Positions 62,101 to 64,000 of a stretch of DNA of 64,000 bases are shown piece by piece; positions within the stretch are counted from its first letter, which is position 1, and each line of letters begins with the position of its first letter. Under the pieces are notes generated by a model. That model did not search any database. It saw only the letters and a program-made list of their open reading frames with translations, and was not told the origin of the DNA. A program made the position numbers and the translations under genes. Source of the stretch: Nautilus pompilius (lineage: Eukaryota; Mollusca; Cephalopoda; Nautilida; Nautilidae); assembly GCA_018389105.1 (NCBI GenBank), contig JACATO010000647.1, forward strand, positions 800,001-864,000, written 5' to 3'.

Positions 62101-63388
62101 TGTTTTATGTATTCAGTAATAAATTAATTCTGATTTTCTAATAACAAAATTTTTTTTGCTTTTTATAGTTAATAAAGTTTAATATAATTTAAAGTGATGA
62201 CAAAAGACATACTTATGTAAGGCTCTTCTAAATTTGAAACTTTTTTAACATGGACTATTTAATAAGGACTATTTAATAGTTTCATCAATCTCTATTAAAT
62301 CTCACTCTTATGCTAAAATAATTTTTCCATGCCTGAATGAAACTTTTCAATAAATGTAAAAAAAAAAAAGATCTTCAGTCAAATATGCATAAACCAAACT
62401 AGATCATTCTAACTGCCTTAGATGTATAAAATTTTACTGAAATTACTCACAAGATCAGATATTGCTTCGTTTCCAGATATCTGACAGAATCTTTGCATAG
62501 TATCAAAGGCAATGTAATATTTTGCCATAAGTTTTCCCATTTCTGAATAAATATTAGAAAGTTAATTATTTTATACAATAGTATATATTTTAATAATCTT
62601 CAGAAAATTTAGTATATTTATAAATTTTAATAAAAATTTAAAATTAAAGTTCCATTTTTCATTGCAAAAGGTGTTAAAAATAAATATTAATGTGAAATTA
62701 TTTTGTTGGTATAATTTTCAAATTTTTTTCAGAGATTAAAAAATTTTTTAGCCTTGTTTCAAAATTCTGGTATTTTCCCATACTAGGCAAATCTGAAATT
62801 TCCAAAACTTCCCATGTATTATCATTAACTTCACAAAGATAAAATCAACAAAATACTATGAGTTTACAAGAAATTAAATAATTTTTTGAAGGCCCAAACT
62901 TTTCTGGTGTATAAAACAGTTTAAAACAGATAGAAATACATACTGTGTATTTAATAGAAAAAGGACCAATTCTACAAATAGTTTCTGAAAAACATTGTAA
63001 TTAAAAGTGTGATGGCTTTTTGTTTGTTTTAATTTTCCTTTAAGTAGAGAATTTAATGATGTGTTAAAGATACAATTTGAAGTACAATTGCAATGTGTTT
63101 AATAGTTAATGATGTAGGCTCAAGATATTGCAACTACAAAATAGTTAAAATTTAAAAGACAAAAAGAAAGAATTGTGTCCTTGCAGATTGGCTTTCATAG
63201 CATTAGATTTTTAGTATATTTTCTTGAATTACTGGCAGATTGAAAACTGTTTCAGATCCTAGATTCACTCTACCTCTAATAAAAATGAAAACAGCAAACT
63301 AAACCTGTTGACTGTATGCCAAAGTTATCAGAATTCATCTGAATCAGTTTAATTCCTGCAAGCAAGTTGAGGTTTCTCAAACAAAGAT
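47148..63388 (-). CDS. HFM1: MER3-type meiotic DNA helicase HFM1, C-terminal half (Sec63 domain to stop)
   Basis: HFM1/MER3 is a meiotic Ski2-like 3'-5' DNA helicase for crossover formation. Only the part after the helicase core is here. Exons, 5' to 3' on the minus strand: 63388-63305, 62542-62451, 61400-61294, 60683-60636, 60299-60202, 59968-59840, 59310-59225, 58688-58605, 58031-57871, 56517-56414, 55307-55231, 54890-54845, 54701-54487, 53901-53700, 53045-52970, 52876-52634, 52444-52333, 47396-47299, 47205-47148 (TAA). Phases match throughout, 705 residues. The Sec63-type domain shows [84 protein letters not shown] and [11 protein letters not shown] Cys/His cluster ([20 protein letters not shown]) follows, then a low-complexity tail ending FDGIF. 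Two exon ends are less certain: the 5' end at 53901 (alternative 53895) and the donor at 57871. More upstream exons must lie beyond the window. No exon is visible in 63389-64000. Confidence 0.94.
47397..48026 (-). other. Part of the last large HFM1 intron
   Basis: AT-rich to 47560. The interval 47560-47960 looks like an old interspersed repeat: it is less AT-rich, and on the minus strand short pieces such as [10 protein letters not shown] and [11 protein letters not shown] are open. I could not assign it. A LINE fragment is possible but unproven. Confidence 0.35.
48027..49207 (-). mobile_element. Mariner element, inactive, in HFM1 intron
   Basis: A 1181-bp mariner flanked by TA (48025-48026 and 49208-49209). 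Left end CGAGGTGTGGCCAAAAAAAC; complement of the right end CAAGGTGTAGTCAAAAAGTA. The transposase is on the minus strand, so it is in the sense direction of HFM1. It starts at 49020 ([19 protein letters not shown]), with the HTH at 48910 ([17 protein letters not shown]). [14 protein letters not shown] lies near 48560, [10 protein letters not shown] near 48340, [13 protein letters not shown] near 48265, and the stop is at 48077. The frame is broken by a stop near 48787 and by shifts and deletions between the catalytic blocks. It is related to, but clearly distinct from, the VMP1-intron mariner. Confidence 0.93.
49208..50266 (-). other. HFM1 intron segment between two transposons
   Basis: About 1 kb of AT-rich sequence. 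Nothing recognisable. Confidence 0.5.
50267..52271 (+). mobile_element. Tigger/pogo-family transposon, inactive, in HFM1 intron
   Basis: A 2005-bp element with terminal repeats CAGTAAAAGCTCTCTTAACT (left) and CAGTAAAAGCTCTTTTATCC (complement of right). It is flanked by TA on both sides (50265-50266, 52272-52273). The + strand encodes a CENP-B/Jerky-like transposase. A pipsqueak-type HTH lies near 50553-50640 ([19 protein letters not shown]). The DDE core begins at about 50930 ([22 protein letters not shown]). Further open stretches run to 51745, with an acidic end ([10 protein letters not shown]), and the tail runs to about 51985. Frameshifts break it near 50640, 51240 and 51530. It is antisense to HFM1 and ends 61 bp from an HFM1 exon. 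Confidence 0.9.
55392..55913. repeat. hAT-like MITE, 522 bp, in HFM1 intron
   Basis: It starts CAGTGGCGGACTGGC and ends with the exact reverse complement GCCAGTCCGCCACTG. The flanks TATACATA and TATATATA differ by one base and fit an 8-bp target duplication, as for hAT elements, although the AT-repeat setting weakens this. The left part contains an extra self-complementary stretch (GGGAAATTTCCC) followed by GGTGGGCCCC. No transposase is encoded; an antisense open stretch (55358-55600) is incidental. It is non-autonomous. Confidence 0.85.
57411..57427. repeat. (TA)n microsatellite
   Basis: A short TA tract in an HFM1 intron. Similar tracts occur at about 29665, 55376 and 55915. Confidence 0.85.
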
Positions 63389-64000
63389 CTGCAATAAGCA
63401 AAATACAGAGCTATTTCACCAAGTGTCAAAACAACCCACCCTAAAATAATAGCACTTGCTAGGTTAGTCAGCATAGGTGAAAAAATAAAGGCAGATATCT
63501 TTTTAGAAGATTTTTAAAAATTCCTTTAAATCATTATGAAAACTTAAACTATTTGAAATCTTGACAAAAAAGGAGACCCAGAAATGATTGGAAAATTCAG
63601 AAATCACAGTGAAAATCTTTAAAAAAAGTATAGTTGTATGGTTTAGTTAGCTTGATAGTTTCAAGAAGGCAGGAAGCAATATCATAATTTATACAAGACA
63701 TCCAAGGAAGAGAAATATTCATCAATACAATTTTGAAATTTATTTATATTATGATTATTAAGTAGATTTGCTGGTAACTTATGCCATTCATTAGTAACTA
63801 TTATTAAAAAGATGTTTTATAATATTGAACAATGCCAAAATGCTAGCCAACTTGTAATTATAATTTCTAGTATTACTAACTGTAGGTTTTTTCACAAGTT
63901 CAAAATCCATAAATATTTTGAAAATCTCTATCGGGTCTCCTCCTTAATGGCTAAAGTTAAAACTAGGTAACACTTATTTTTATTGGTTTAAGCATATTCT
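63389..64000 (-). other. HFM1 intron running off the window
   Basis: AT-rich sequence without a recognisable exon. The next upstream HFM1 exon (helicase core side) must lie beyond the right edge. Confidence 0.6.

Overview
This is a metazoan nuclear genome window. It is AT-rich, with split genes, GT-AG introns, poly(A) signals, microsatellites and many dead DNA transposons, and no bacterial-style genes. Protein similarity and the mariner/Tc1/hAT/pogo mix suggest an invertebrate, probably a lophotrochozoan such as a mollusc. That placement is inference; nothing here fixes the species.

Four conserved single-copy genes can be assembled exon by exon with consistent splice phases. VMP1 (+, 5' end missing, exons 317-12691) encodes an ER multi-pass membrane protein of autophagosome formation and lipid scrambling. 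LZTR1 (+, 18119-42445, 21 exons, 754 residues) is a Kelch/BTB/BACK adaptor of CUL3 ubiquitin ligases that controls RAS-family GTPases. MRPS23 (+, 44042-47030, 5 exons, 171 residues) is a mitochondrial small-subunit ribosomal protein. HFM1 (-, 63388 down to 47148, 19 exons seen) is the C-terminal half of the meiotic MER3-type DNA helicase; its helicase core lies beyond the right edge. The first three genes run in the same direction. MRPS23 and HFM1 converge tail to tail, and their poly(A) signals are about 30 bp apart. No functional link between the neighbours is evident.

Nearly everything else is intron or intergenic DNA colonised by cut-and-paste transposons, all outside exons. VMP1 introns hold a TTF-type hAT fossil and a 1.3 kb mariner. 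LZTR1 introns hold a second hAT fossil, a 0.5 kb mariner-like deletion derivative, a Tc1-like fossil, a 1.25 kb Tc1/mariner-like element, and two elements joined at a shared TA. The large last HFM1 intron holds a mariner and a 2.0 kb Tigger/pogo element, and another HFM1 intron holds a 522-bp hAT-like MITE. Every transposase examined is interrupted.

The most unusual signal is LZTR1 intron 5. The exon that must follow it is clearly coding, but no AG lies where the 3' splice site must be; the dinucleotide there is TG. The donor area also contains a U12-like motif. I found no CRISPR array, operon, viral gene or toxin gene, and no convincing undescribed multi-gene system.
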